A stretch of 64,000 nucleotides of DNA from JAZKBN01 sp040388605. Lineage in GTDB: Bacteria; Bacteroidota; Bacteroidia; Cytophagales; Flexibacteraceae. The DNA is taken from positions 131,022-195,021 of the forward strand of contig JAZKBN010000005.1 of the NCBI GenBank assembly GCA_040388605.1, given 5' to 3'. Under the pieces are notes generated by a model. The model did no database searches and had not been told where the DNA came from. It saw nothing but the letters and a program-made list of their open reading frames with translations. Shown here piece by piece: positions 43,823 through 52,663 of this stretch (positions within the stretch are counted from its first letter, which is position 1; every line of letters starts with the position of its first letter). The translations under genes were made by a program, and so were the position numbers.

Positions 43823-44593
43823 TCAGGCACTCAGCAAAACAAACACCGCGGGCACCTTGCTCGGTATAGCAAACCCCGATTTCCGCCATTCCGCAATGGT
43901 TGCGGTACGTATAAAGGCATCGGGTGCGGTCAGGTCAAGGGCAATGCAGAGTTGGGTTGAAGGGTGGCATTGTTTCAGCAATTCTGCATAAAGGGGAACA
44001 TTGCGGTAAGGGGTTTCCATAAAAATCTGCGTTTGGTTTTTCTCCTTAGATTCTTTTTCCATAAGCTTGATGCCTGCGCTGCGTTGTGGCTCTTTTTGCG
44101 GCAGGTAGCCCAGGAATGCAAATCTTTGTCCGCCGAGGCCGCTGCCCATAAGCGCTAAGATAAATGAGCAGGGGCCGGTTAAAGGTACCACATGAATATC
44201 GCGCTTATGTGCAAGGGCCACAAGGTTAGCGCCCGGGTCTGCTATGCCCGGACACCCGGCTTCAGATATAATACCTGCCTGCCCGAATTTTTTGGTTAAA
44301 GCAATGTAGTCGCCCAATTCTTTTGCTTCTGTACTTTTATCAAGCACATAAAAACTGAGGGTTTCAATAACTTCAGGGTGGCCTACCTTACTTACAAAGC
44401 GACGGGCGGTGCGCAGGTTTTCCACAAAAAACAGGCGTGTGCTGCGTATGGCAGCTTCAACCTGTGGCGCTAAAACCTCCTTTTCGGTACCTGCCGCCAA
44501 AACCGTAGGAATCATGTAGAGAACAGGTTTTTCTGTGGCGGCCGGCGCCTTTTTTTCATTATTCTCAGCCGATTTATTTTGGGCTTCCTGCAT
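43823..44593 (-). CDS. RsmI-like SAM-dependent methyltransferase
   Basis: This 256-residue tetrapyrrole-methylase-fold protein has the RsmI motifs IISEAGCPGIADPGANLV and PLTGPCSFILALMGSGL, ending in VPAVFVLLSA. An N-terminal Ala/Lys/Glu-rich stretch of about 20 residues precedes the fold. The best match is the 16S rRNA (cytidine-2'-O)-methyltransferase group, but this Bacteroidota subtype differs from canonical RsmI in its N-terminus (IPTVLAAGTEKEVLAPQV), so the exact target is uncertain. It is divergent from the small conserved gene at 44723. Confidence 0.8.
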   Translation of the reverse strand: MQEAQNKSAENNEKKAPAATEKPVLYMIPTVLAAGTEKEVLAPQVEAAIRSTRLFFVENLRTARRFVSKVGHPEVIETLSFYVLDKSTEAKELGDYIALTKKFGQAGIISEAGCPGIADPGANLVALAHKRDIHVVPLTGPCSFILALMGSGLGGQRFAFLGYLPQKEPQRSAGIKLMEKESKEKNQTQIFMETPYRNVPLYAELLKQCHPSTQLCIALDLTAPDAFIRTATIAEWRKSGFAIPSKVPAVFVLLSA

Positions 44594-44722
44594 GCTTTGG
44601 GTTATGAATGTGCTTCACGGGCTTGGCCCGGAAATTGAATTAATAATTATGCCCTCAAATGCACCGGTAGATTTACCTGCATTGTCGGCGATTCAAATTT
44701 CCACATTAAATCTCATACCACT

Positions 44723-44881
44723 ATGCCACGCGGAGATAAATCGAAATATACCGAAAAGCAAAAGCGCCAGGCTGAGCACATAGAAGAAGGCTATAAGCAC
44801 GATGGCGCATCAGACGAACGTGCCGAGCGCATTGCCTGGTCTACCGTTAATAAGCAGGACCACGGCGGTAAAAAGAAATAG
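44723..44881 (+). CDS. Small conserved protein (MPRGDKSKYT family)
   Basis: This 52-residue hydrophilic protein starts MPRGDKSKYTEKQKRQAEHI and ends in a Lys-rich tail (NKQDHGGKKK). The MPRGDKSKYT start and the ARxxAWxTVN-like middle (ERAERIAWSTVNK) recur in short proteins widely annotated, without proof, as plasmid-stabilisation proteins. It is too short for most gene finders. Its function is unknown. It stands alone, 129 bp from the divergent RsmI-like gene. Confidence 0.75.
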   Translation: MPRGDKSKYTEKQKRQAEHIEEGYKHDGASDERAERIAWSTVNKQDHGGKKK

Positions 44882-44966
44882 CAGATGCTGCTTGCAGGCC
44901 TTACGTCAATGCCAGCCTTTGCGGAATTCTATTGTATAAGCTGCTGGTTATAAACCAATATAAAAC

Positions 44967-44995
44967 ACAAATGCCGGCTATTGGCCGGCATTTGT
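44967..44995 (-). terminator. Probable terminator of the giant surface protein gene
   Basis: A perfect 12-bp stem, ACAAATGCCGGC (44967-44978) with GCCGGCATTTGT (44984-44995) and a 5-nt loop, is followed on the minus strand by GTTTTAT. It lies 130 bp downstream of the 45128 stop. Confidence 0.7.
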
Positions 44996-45008
44996 GCATG
45001 AATAAACC

Positions 45009-45089
45009 TTAGCTTTTAATCTTCATTACCATAGCTGTTATGGTATCGGTTGCACCTTTGCGGTTCTTGTCTCCGATAAGAGCATGAAC
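45009..45089 (-). pseudogene. Possible remnant of a protein C-terminus
   Basis: In one minus-strand frame, after an in-frame stop, 26 codons read VHALIGDKNRKGATDTITAM and then VMKIKS with a stop. The sequence looks like the last strand and tail of a globular protein. No start or upstream domain is present. It may be a decayed gene fragment; the length is too short for certainty. Confidence 0.2.
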
Positions 45090-45127
45090 CTAAAGCTCCC
45101 CGATGTCTTTCTAACGATTAACGTTAA

Positions 45128-48100
45128 TTATTGTTTTACTGCTTTCAATACTTTTATGCCCGTTTGAGATTCGATGCGTATGGTATAAATGCCTGCAGGC
45201 AGGCCTGAGCAGTCTATTTTGGCGAAATTAAGACCGGGTTCAAGGCTCATTGTATTTTCATGTACCAATTCGCCGTTCAAGTTTACAACATTTACCGTAA
45301 TAATTTCACTTTCAGTGCTCTGAATATTTAATCCGGCTACATCCTGAACCGGGTTAGGGTACACCATTGCCTCAAAAGCTGCCCGCGTTTTTGTTGCCGA
45401 TCGGATATAAATAGTAGGGAAGACTTCTTCTTTACCATCGAAATCGGTTTGGCGCAGGCGGTAATAAGCATCGTGGTAATTCAGGCTGTCAATGAATGAA
45501 TAGTTTTTAATATTGCTGCTGTTCCCGGCTCCGGCAACAAAACCTGCCCTTGCAAATTCTTTACCTGAGCCGCTGCGTTCAACAGTAAAGCCTTGGTTAT
45601 CATGCTCCGAAGCTGTGCTCCAGTTCAGGTGTGTATGTTTGCCAATTACTTCGCCGCTGAAATTAAGCAGTGTTACCGGCAGGGGAGCGTCTTTAGAAGC
45701 AGCAGCCCAATCAGAGAAGCTGTTAATGCCCGTTGCGGTAAGTGTTTTAGAAGCCTGGTTTAGCGTGCAATTGCTTACTTTAAGCCATGTAGCGCCGCTG
45801 TTCGTGCTTTTGTATAAAGTTAATCGGCTGCCGTCAACATTATTAAGTTCATCGCTGTTTGCAAGGTATTTGAAAGTGAGGGTTGCATTCAGGTTGGCGT
45901 CTACAGTTGGGGTAATGGTGTATTTACGTTTAAGGCCGGGGTTAGAGTTATAGCCTGTAATAGTTGCCCCTATTTCCCTGAGTACATAAGTGCTGCCGGG
46001 GTTAGCGCCGACGGCATTAATTTCAACACCAATGTTGCCGAAAGTATTCAGGCTGTTTTGGGTCATGGTACGCGTAAGCTCAGACTTACCGTACACATAA
46101 GAGTTATCTGTTTCTGATGCGAAAGAAGCAGAGCTGCCCAGCGTGATTTTATATGTGCCTGTACTGAAAATACCGTTAGTCATTGTAATTGTTCCTGCAA
46201 CGCCCAGGTTGCTGCCTAATGTGGCTGTGCCTGATGTGCTGCGGTTCATAGCAAGGTTGTTGATATTAGAGTTAGACGCGAAGCTTAGGGTACCCAGTGC
46301 GCCGCTTCCCCCAATGGTCAGGTTGCTTGCCGATGTTGATGAAAGCAGGCCGCTGCCGCTAACAGTGCCGTTTAGGGTAAGGCTGTTGCTGTTCAGGTTA
46401 AAGGTGCCGGCAGTAAGGGTAAGCGCACCGCTAATGGTTAGGCTTTGGTTACCAAGGCTGAGCCCATTGGTTCTGTTAACCGTTAAGTTGGCAACAGTAG
46501 TGCTGCCGAAAACGCTGTTCGGTAAAGTAAATGCTGCGCCGCCTGTATTGCCTGCGCTGCCGAAGGCAATTATTGAGCCGCTTGCAGATGCGTCAATTGT
46601 TCCGCTTGTTCTTGTTATCGGGGCATCTGCTGTCTGAACGGTCAGCTTGCGCCCGTTCAATGCCAAAGTTCCGGCCGAAAGATTCAGGGTATTTGTAACG
46701 GTTACGTCGCCGGCCAAAGACTTGGTACCGCTGCCTGCTATACCTAAATTATTGTAAGTAAAGGAAGGAATACTTTGTGCGCCGTTGCCGTTGAATTCAA
46801 TGCTGCTGCCTGTAGTGGTATAGGTATTGCCTGTTCCGGGGTCGAATGTTCCGGCAACCTGTATGGTGCCGGATGAAGCCAATACCCTTGCGCCGGAGCC
46901 TGAGAAGCTAAGGTTATTGTAGGCCAGTGCAGGAATTGTTTGCGAGCTGTTGCCTGCGAATGTTACCGAGCTGTTTGTTGCAGATGTAAATGTGCCGCTT
47001 ACGCTGGTCATGCCTGCAATTGTAAGCGCTGAGTTGGCAGATAAAGTTAAAGAAGCAGATGAACCAACTGTTAGAGCCTTGCAGCTTGCGCTGCCCGATG
47101 CAGCTACGCTTGGCTGGTTAGCACCGAATGAGTTGGTAATATTTACGTCAATTGAGGTTGAAGGCACACCCCCGGCCCAGTTATCTGCCGTGGCCCATGC
47201 GCTGCTGGTATAGCCCCACCAGGTACCTGCCGGCTGCACGTTAACGCTTATTGTACCTGTAGTGCTTGTGCTGCCGCATCCGTAAACGGTTACTGTTACA
47301 GTGGCATTGCCCGTGAATGAGCTGCCCCATGTGGCTACTCCTGCGTTTGTAATGCTGTTGCCGCTGCCGTTTACTGAGTAAGTATAGCTTACCGCATCGC
47401 TTGCCGTAGTTGCAAAAGTTGTGGTGGTTCCTGAAGCAGCGCGTGCAGGCGTTGCCGGGTTTAATGCCGGGCTTATTGCAGGGCCTGTTGTTATTACCGG
47501 TGCAGGTACAACGGTTGCATTATAAGTTGCAGGTAAAGAAGTTACACCCTTACAATCTGTGCCTGTTACACTTATTGAACGGGTGCCCGATGTTCCGTTC
47601 CAGTTTACAGTAATGGTATTGGTACCGTTTCCTGATGCAATTGTTCCGCCTGTACCTACTGTCCAGGCATAGCTGATTGCGTTTGCAGCCGTTGTGGTAT
47701 ATGTAGCGGTGCTGTTTATGCATTCAGTACCTGAGAATTTTGTGGGGGTTGATGGTGTGCCAATTACACCGCCAACAACTGCAGAAAATACTTTAGAGCC
47801 CGAGCAACCGTTGCCGCCGTTGTAATTTAAGGTAAGGTTATATGTTCCGCCTGTGGCGCCCCACAGAACTGTAACGCTGCTTTGGTTGTTAAGGCTTGTA
47901 ATGGTGCCGCCGCCTGAAAGGCTCCAGGAATATGAGCTAATATTATTTCCGTTTGCGGCGTAAGTGGCAGACGTTAGGTAGCATTGTGAACCTGAAGACA
48001 AGGCAGGGGCAACATTAGACACATTTACCGAGCTGCTTGTAAGCGTGGAAGTATTGCCCGCACAATTGCTTGCATATACCGATACAGATGCGCTTCCGCT

Positions 48101-51100
48101 GAAACCGGTTGCCCAATTAACGGTAACGCTGTTGCTTGAACCTGTATAAGTATTGGTGCCGGTTGAGGCAAAGGTGTTGCCTGTGCCTGAAACGGTCCAT
48201 GTATAAGAAACGGTTCCGCCCGATGCTGAGTTACAGGAATAAGAAGTTGAGTTACCGCCGCAGCCCTGACCATTAGAAGACGGGGTGCCAAGGCCGGTAG
48301 GTAAGCCGGTAACAGTACGGTTAGAGCTGTTTTGGCTGCTGGTACCGCTGCAACCGGTTGCCGAAACATTCATGCTCTTACTGCCGGTGCTCGCATTGCT
48401 GTTCCAAAGTACGGTTATAGTACCGGTGGTTGAGCCCGCTGTTATTGAACCATCTGTTACCGACCAGGAATAAGAGGTTGCGTTAGAGGCTGTAGTGCTG
48501 TAAACACAGCTTTGGCCCGCGCATTCAGTGCCCGATACAAGTGTGGGAGTGCTTGGTGTGGTAACCTGCCCGGTAACGATTGCCGAATAGGTAGCCACAG
48601 TGCTTGTAGAGTTATTACAGCCCCTGGCTGTGCAGGTAAGGGTATAGGTACCGCCGCCTGTTGTATTCCACTGCACAGATGCTGTGTTGTTGTTTTGGTT
48701 CAGGCTTCCGCCGCCACTTAGGGTCCAAACGTAGTTGTTTATGTTGGCGGGGGCAGTTACGCTGTAGTTAGATGTTTGCCCATGGCATTCTGTGCCCGAA
48801 GTTTTAACCGGTGTGCTTACTGCGCCTACCGGGCCTGTTACATTAGCGGTATAGGTGGTGCTTGTGCTGCCGCCGCAGTTGGTGGCTGTAAAGGTTATTG
48901 TAGCGCTGCCGCTGAATGTGCTGCCCCATGTAATGGTTGGGCTGGTCCCGGTTGAGCCGGAAATGGTGTTGCCTGATGCCGCGCCCGGGCTAACCGTCCA
49001 CAGGTAGCTCGTTGCCCCGTTGCCTGCCGATACGCTGTAGTTAGATGTGGTGTTGGCGCATTCGTTTCCGCCTGATTTGCTTGGGTTACCCAGGCCTGTA
49101 GGCGCGCCTGTAACTATTGCCTGTGTTTGTGCCTGCTGGGTGTTGTTATTACAGCTTACAGCCTGCACGCGCACGTTGTAATAATTTTGATAATTGCCCA
49201 TGCTGCTGTTCCATACAACAGTGGCTGAAAGGCCGTTGCCGGTTATTGAGCCGCCGCCGTCGGGTAAAGACCAAACGTAGCTGACCGCGCCCGGCACCGA
49301 GCTGATGCTGTACACGCAGGTTTGGCCCGCACATTCATTACCCGAAGTTTTTGAAGGGTTGCCCGGTGTGTTAGGCGTATTATATACAGTTGTGTTGCGC
49401 GATGCCGACGATGTGGTGTTACATCCGTTGGCTGTAACTGTAATGGTGCGGCCGCCGTTATTGCCGTCCCAGGCCACATTAGCGGTAAGGCCGCTGTAAG
49501 AAAGCGTTCCGTTGCCGGATATAGACCATGTGTAGGAAGTTGCGCCTGATACTGCCGTTGCGGTGTAATAGGCCGTTGTGTTTACACATTCAGAACCCGA
49601 TGATAATGTTGGTGCCGTTGCTGTGCCTAATGCCGCAATGGCCACCACCACTGAGTTGGTGTTGGTGCTGCCGTTGCAGCCCGTGGCGGTTACGGTAAGC
49701 GTTGCGTTTCCTGTGAATCCAGCGCCCCAGCTTACTGTAGGGGTGCTTGTTGTGCCCCCGCTGCTGATGCTGTTCCCGCTGCCGTTTACAGACCAGCTGT
49801 AAGAGCTGGCATTAGTTGCGGTGCTGCTGTACACGGCTGTGGTATTAGGGCAAACGTTTCCGCTTGATTTTACAGGTACCGATGGTGTTCCCACATTGCC
49901 GGCCACTGTAACGTTTACAGAATTAACAGCCCATCCGCTGCCGCCGCAAACCTGGGTGCTGCATTTTACAGTAGCGCTGCCGCTGAAACCTGAGTGCCAG
50001 CTGATGGTTGCCACACCGTTTGTAAAGCTCGATACTGTGTTGTTGGTTCCGGTTACGCTCCAGGCCCAGGTAGGGCTGCCGCTAGCTGTTGCTGTATAGG
50101 TAGCCGAGCTGCCGGCGCATTCGGTGCCTGATGTTTTAGCAGGGGCCGAAGGGATATTGCCGGCAGGCGTAACAGAAATAAGGTAAGATGCCGTATTAAC
50201 CGAGGTGCATGAGGTGCCGCCGGTAATAACAGCGCGGTAATAAATGCTTGCCGTTAAAGTTGCTGTTGTTATGCTTGCCAGGTCCTGGTTGCCTATTGAT
50301 GTCCAGTTGCTGTTATCGTAGCTTGTTTCCCAACGGCTTACCTTACCTGCATAGCCCGCTACTGTTAATGTTGTTGTGCCGCTGCCGCATATTGAATTAT
50401 TGCCGCTTAAGCTGCCCGCAGTAGGGGTAAAGCTTACAGATAAATTGCTTGTGGCTGCATTTGAGTACACGCTGTAGCTCATGCAGGTGCCTTGGGTGCT
50501 GGTTGTAACTACTGCGTAGTAAACGGTGCCGCAACCGGGGTAAGAATCAGAGAAAGTGGTATTGGTGCGCCCGTTTGAATAGCCTGCTACCGTTGTTGTG
50601 CCGTAAGTGCTGCCTGCAGGTATGTTTGCGCCTGCATTGGGGTAATCAACAACAGCAGCACCCACACGACGAAGAATCATATAGCCGTCGCCTGAAGATG
50701 CCGCTGTCCAGCTTGCGGATACAATGCCGGCTGATACTGAGAGATTTAATGCTGAGGGTGAAAACCCCGGTGTGCTCGGGGCCAGGGTGGCTCCGCCTGA
50801 GCTGCCTGTTGTGGGTGCCTTACAAAGGGTAAGACCTGAGTTTATGGTACCTTGGTTGGTAATGTTTCCGCCGGAGCAAAGGCTGCTGCATGAGCCCCCG
50901 CCGCCCCCGCCGCCGTTTACAACGCCGCCGTTAATAAAAAAAGTCCCGTTTACATACAAGCTGCCGTTCAGGTTAAGCGTGCCGGCTCCAAGAACGGTAT
51001 AGTCTCCGCTTATATAAACCGCGCCTGCTATTGTAAGCGCATCGGCACCGGTAACGTTGCCCGTAATGGTTGCATTGCCTCCTAAGTTAACAGAGCCCCC

Positions 51101-51763
51101 TCCGTTCATGGTTAAGCCGTTTCCAATGGTAACCGGGCCAGAAACAGAAATTGCCTGGTTGGCTGTTACGCTGCCGCCTATTGATACTGAGCTGCCGGAG
51201 CCTGAACTTGTTAAAGAGCCTGAGCCGTTAATTGTTGCGTTACCTGATACAGTAAGCGGACCTGTAAGGCTCATTGCCGCATTAGCAGTCAGCGAACCGC
51301 CTATTATTACCGAGCCTGTGCTTGTAAACGCCATATCGAAGATAGCGCTGCCTGTAACGTTAAGCGTACCGTAGTTGTACAGGGGCCTTCCTGCCGAAAG
51401 GCTGTTCAGGTTCATAACCCCGTAGTTGTAAACAGCAACGGTATTAGAAGTTATGGTGTAATCGCCGGTCATGGTGCCCCGGTTAATAATTACCTGGCCG
51501 GAGTTTCCGTTAACGGTAATCCTGCTTTTATCTATGGTAACACCGGGTCCTATGCAAAGGGTGGTATTGTCTGAGTTAAGGGTAATGTTATTGTTCCAGG
51601 TTCCGCCGGTGAGGCAAATGGTTTGGTTACCGGAACTTACAGTAATATCTGAACCGGGACTATAAGTTGCGTTACATCCTGTGCATTGCGCCCAGGTGAA
51701 GCCGGGCATTGCCAACAGGATGGCAAAAATTAAGGTCAGTGATTTGATATAGCGTATGTTCAT
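45128..51763 (-). CDS. Giant type IX secretion substrate with PKD/Ig-like repeats
   Basis: This 2,211-residue protein has an N-terminal signal peptide (MNIRYIKSLTLIFAILLAMP..., ending near FTWAQ), then a beta-helix-like region (about residues 45-290) and a Gly-rich spacer. It next carries about ten Ig/PKD-like repeats of 80-95 residues, most opening with SGxEC and a core YxWS/YVWT strand. A further beta-rich region follows (GTWWGYTSSAWATADNWAGG, repeated NNLSFSGSGAR-type units). It ends with a type IX C-terminal sorting domain (VYPNPVQD, then LPAGIYTIRIESQTGIKVLKAVKQ). It should be exported through PorSS and anchored on the cell surface, probably for adhesion or binding. The secretion machinery is not in this window. 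Confidence 0.9.
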   Translation of the reverse strand: MNIRYIKSLTLIFAILLAMPGFTWAQCTGCNATYSPGSDITVSSGNQTICLTGGTWNNNITLNSDNTTLCIGPGVTIDKSRITVNGNSGQVIINRGTMTGDYTITSNTVAVYNYGVMNLNSLSAGRPLYNYGTLNVTGSAIFDMAFTSTGSVIIGGSLTANAAMSLTGPLTVSGNATINGSGSLTSSGSGSSVSIGGSVTANQAISVSGPVTIGNGLTMNGGGSVNLGGNATITGNVTGADALTIAGAVYISGDYTVLGAGTLNLNGSLYVNGTFFINGGVVNGGGGGGGSCSSLCSGGNITNQGTINSGLTLCKAPTTGSSGGATLAPSTPGFSPSALNLSVSAGIVSASWTAASSGDGYMILRRVGAAVVDYPNAGANIPAGSTYGTTTVAGYSNGRTNTTFSDSYPGCGTVYYAVVTTSTQGTCMSYSVYSNAATSNLSVSFTPTAGSLSGNNSICGSGTTTLTVAGYAGKVSRWETSYDNSNWTSIGNQDLASITTATLTASIYYRAVITGGTSCTSVNTASYLISVTPAGNIPSAPAKTSGTECAGSSATYTATASGSPTWAWSVTGTNNTVSSFTNGVATISWHSGFSGSATVKCSTQVCGGSGWAVNSVNVTVAGNVGTPSVPVKSSGNVCPNTTAVYSSTATNASSYSWSVNGSGNSISSGGTTSTPTVSWGAGFTGNATLTVTATGCNGSTNTNSVVVAIAALGTATAPTLSSGSECVNTTAYYTATAVSGATSYTWSISGNGTLSYSGLTANVAWDGNNGGRTITVTANGCNTTSSASRNTTVYNTPNTPGNPSKTSGNECAGQTCVYSISSVPGAVSYVWSLPDGGGSITGNGLSATVVWNSSMGNYQNYYNVRVQAVSCNNNTQQAQTQAIVTGAPTGLGNPSKSGGNECANTTSNYSVSAGNGATSYLWTVSPGAASGNTISGSTGTSPTITWGSTFSGSATITFTATNCGGSTSTTYTANVTGPVGAVSTPVKTSGTECHGQTSNYSVTAPANINNYVWTLSGGGSLNQNNNTASVQWNTTGGGTYTLTCTARGCNNSTSTVATYSAIVTGQVTTPSTPTLVSGTECAGQSCVYSTTASNATSYSWSVTDGSITAGSTTGTITVLWNSNASTGSKSMNVSATGCSGTSSQNSSNRTVTGLPTGLGTPSSNGQGCGGNSTSYSCNSASGGTVSYTWTVSGTGNTFASTGTNTYTGSSNSVTVNWATGFSGSASVSVYASNCAGNTSTLTSSSVNVSNVAPALSSGSQCYLTSATYAANGNNISSYSWSLSGGGTITSLNNQSSVTVLWGATGGTYNLTLNYNGGNGCSGSKVFSAVVGGVIGTPSTPTKFSGTECINSTATYTTTAANAISYAWTVGTGGTIASGNGTNTITVNWNGTSGTRSISVTGTDCKGVTSLPATYNATVVPAPVITTGPAISPALNPATPARAASGTTTTFATTASDAVSYTYSVNGSGNSITNAGVATWGSSFTGNATVTVTVYGCGSTSTTGTISVNVQPAGTWWGYTSSAWATADNWAGGVPSTSIDVNITNSFGANQPSVAASGSASCKALTVGSSASLTLSANSALTIAGMTSVSGTFTSATNSSVTFAGNSSQTIPALAYNNLSFSGSGARVLASSGTIQVAGTFDPGTGNTYTTTGSSIEFNGNGAQSIPSFTYNNLGIAGSGTKSLAGDVTVTNTLNLSAGTLALNGRKLTVQTADAPITRTSGTIDASASGSIIAFGSAGNTGGAAFTLPNSVFGSTTVANLTVNRTNGLSLGNQSLTISGALTLTAGTFNLNSNSLTLNGTVSGSGLLSSTSASNLTIGGSGALGTLSFASNSNINNLAMNRSTSGTATLGSNLGVAGTITMTNGIFSTGTYKITLGSSASFASETDNSYVYGKSELTRTMTQNSLNTFGNIGVEINAVGANPGSTYVLREIGATITGYNSNPGLKRKYTITPTVDANLNATLTFKYLANSDELNNVDGSRLTLYKSTNSGATWLKVSNCTLNQASKTLTATGINSFSDWAAASKDAPLPVTLLNFSGEVIGKHTHLNWSTASEHDNQGFTVERSGSGKEFARAGFVAGAGNSSNIKNYSFIDSLNYHDAYYRLRQTDFDGKEEVFPTIYIRSATKTRAAFEAMVYPNPVQDVAGLNIQSTESEIITVNVVNLNGELVHENTMSLEPGLNFAKIDCSGLPAGIYTIRIESQTGIKVLKAVKQ

Positions 51764-52576
51764 TGAGTGAACGGGTTAACAGAAGTAGCTGCAGCGATAT
51801 TTGGAAGGTGTACTTATTGTAAGCTGTTTCGTATTTTAAGAATGCAACACTGTAAGCATTTGCACAAAAAGTGTGTTTTTTTAGCCGTAAAAAGCAAGGT
51901 TGAACAAATTGTTCTAATTGAATAAGTGCAAATACCTCCGAAACGACTGTAAATATTAGCGTTTTATAAATAATATATTAAAAACAGCATAGTTAAATAA
52001 TATTAATAAAATATCGAGTAGTGTTTTATTAATATATGACTTAGTTATGTGTCAGTTTGCGCCAATTATTTCAAATGTAATATTTACACCATAGTACCAC
52101 AAAATTAGCCCTATTATTTTTTTTAATCATGTTTTATATGCTTCAAAAGCAATAAAATTTCTCCCGGAATGGGAAACGCGGAGAATAGATGCCTTTTATC
52201 TTCTAAAATGGGACGTTCAACGAAGCATAGTGAAATACACCGGGCTTTTGCAGCCGGCATCTTAATTTACCTTTTTAAGAATGTTTGGCTATACCTGTTA
52301 TTTATATAATTTTTAGCTGAAACGTAGTGCTTTTGCCATGTTTTCTCGGTTCTAAAGCTAAGCGCTGCTCCCTGTTCAGTTAATTTATAATTTCCCTGAT
52401 GCCTATACTTAAATTCTCGATTTTGGATTGTGCACTGTTTATGCCGGTTTTAAGTGCATTTTCATTACTTTCAGCATACTCTTATTAAGTGGTTCCCGCA
52501 GTAAATTTTGCTCCTTACTATTCCAATACTTCAAAGGCTGCTTAATTCAGTTCATGCATCAGCAATATTATAGGCA
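51764..52576. other. AT-rich intergenic region, no gene seen
   Basis: About 810 bp upstream of the giant surface protein gene are markedly more AT-rich than the flanks and contain no supported ORF; a 116-residue + frame at 52428 overlaps the pyk terminator and looks spurious. This is a long leader or regulatory region; one imperfect -7 (TACTTCTG, minus) sits about 24 bp from the ATG. Confidence 0.6.
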
Positions 52577-52613
52577 TAAAAAAACACGAACCATTACGAG
52601 TTCGTGTTTTAAA
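52577..52613 (-). terminator. Intrinsic terminator of pyk
   Basis: AAAACACGAAC (52581-52591) pairs with GTTCGTGTTTT (52600-52610), 11 bp with an 8-nt loop. On the minus strand it is followed by a T-run. Confidence 0.85.
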
Positions 52614-52663
52614 AATTATCCTCCCGGTTGTTTAGGAGCCGGTCGATGGGGTTTTATTGGGAA

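Noticed and set aside
51764..52663. Possible hidden RNA gene in the AT-rich 900-bp gap
   Set aside because: Apart from the pyk terminator I could not find a tRNA cloverleaf or a convincing extended stem.
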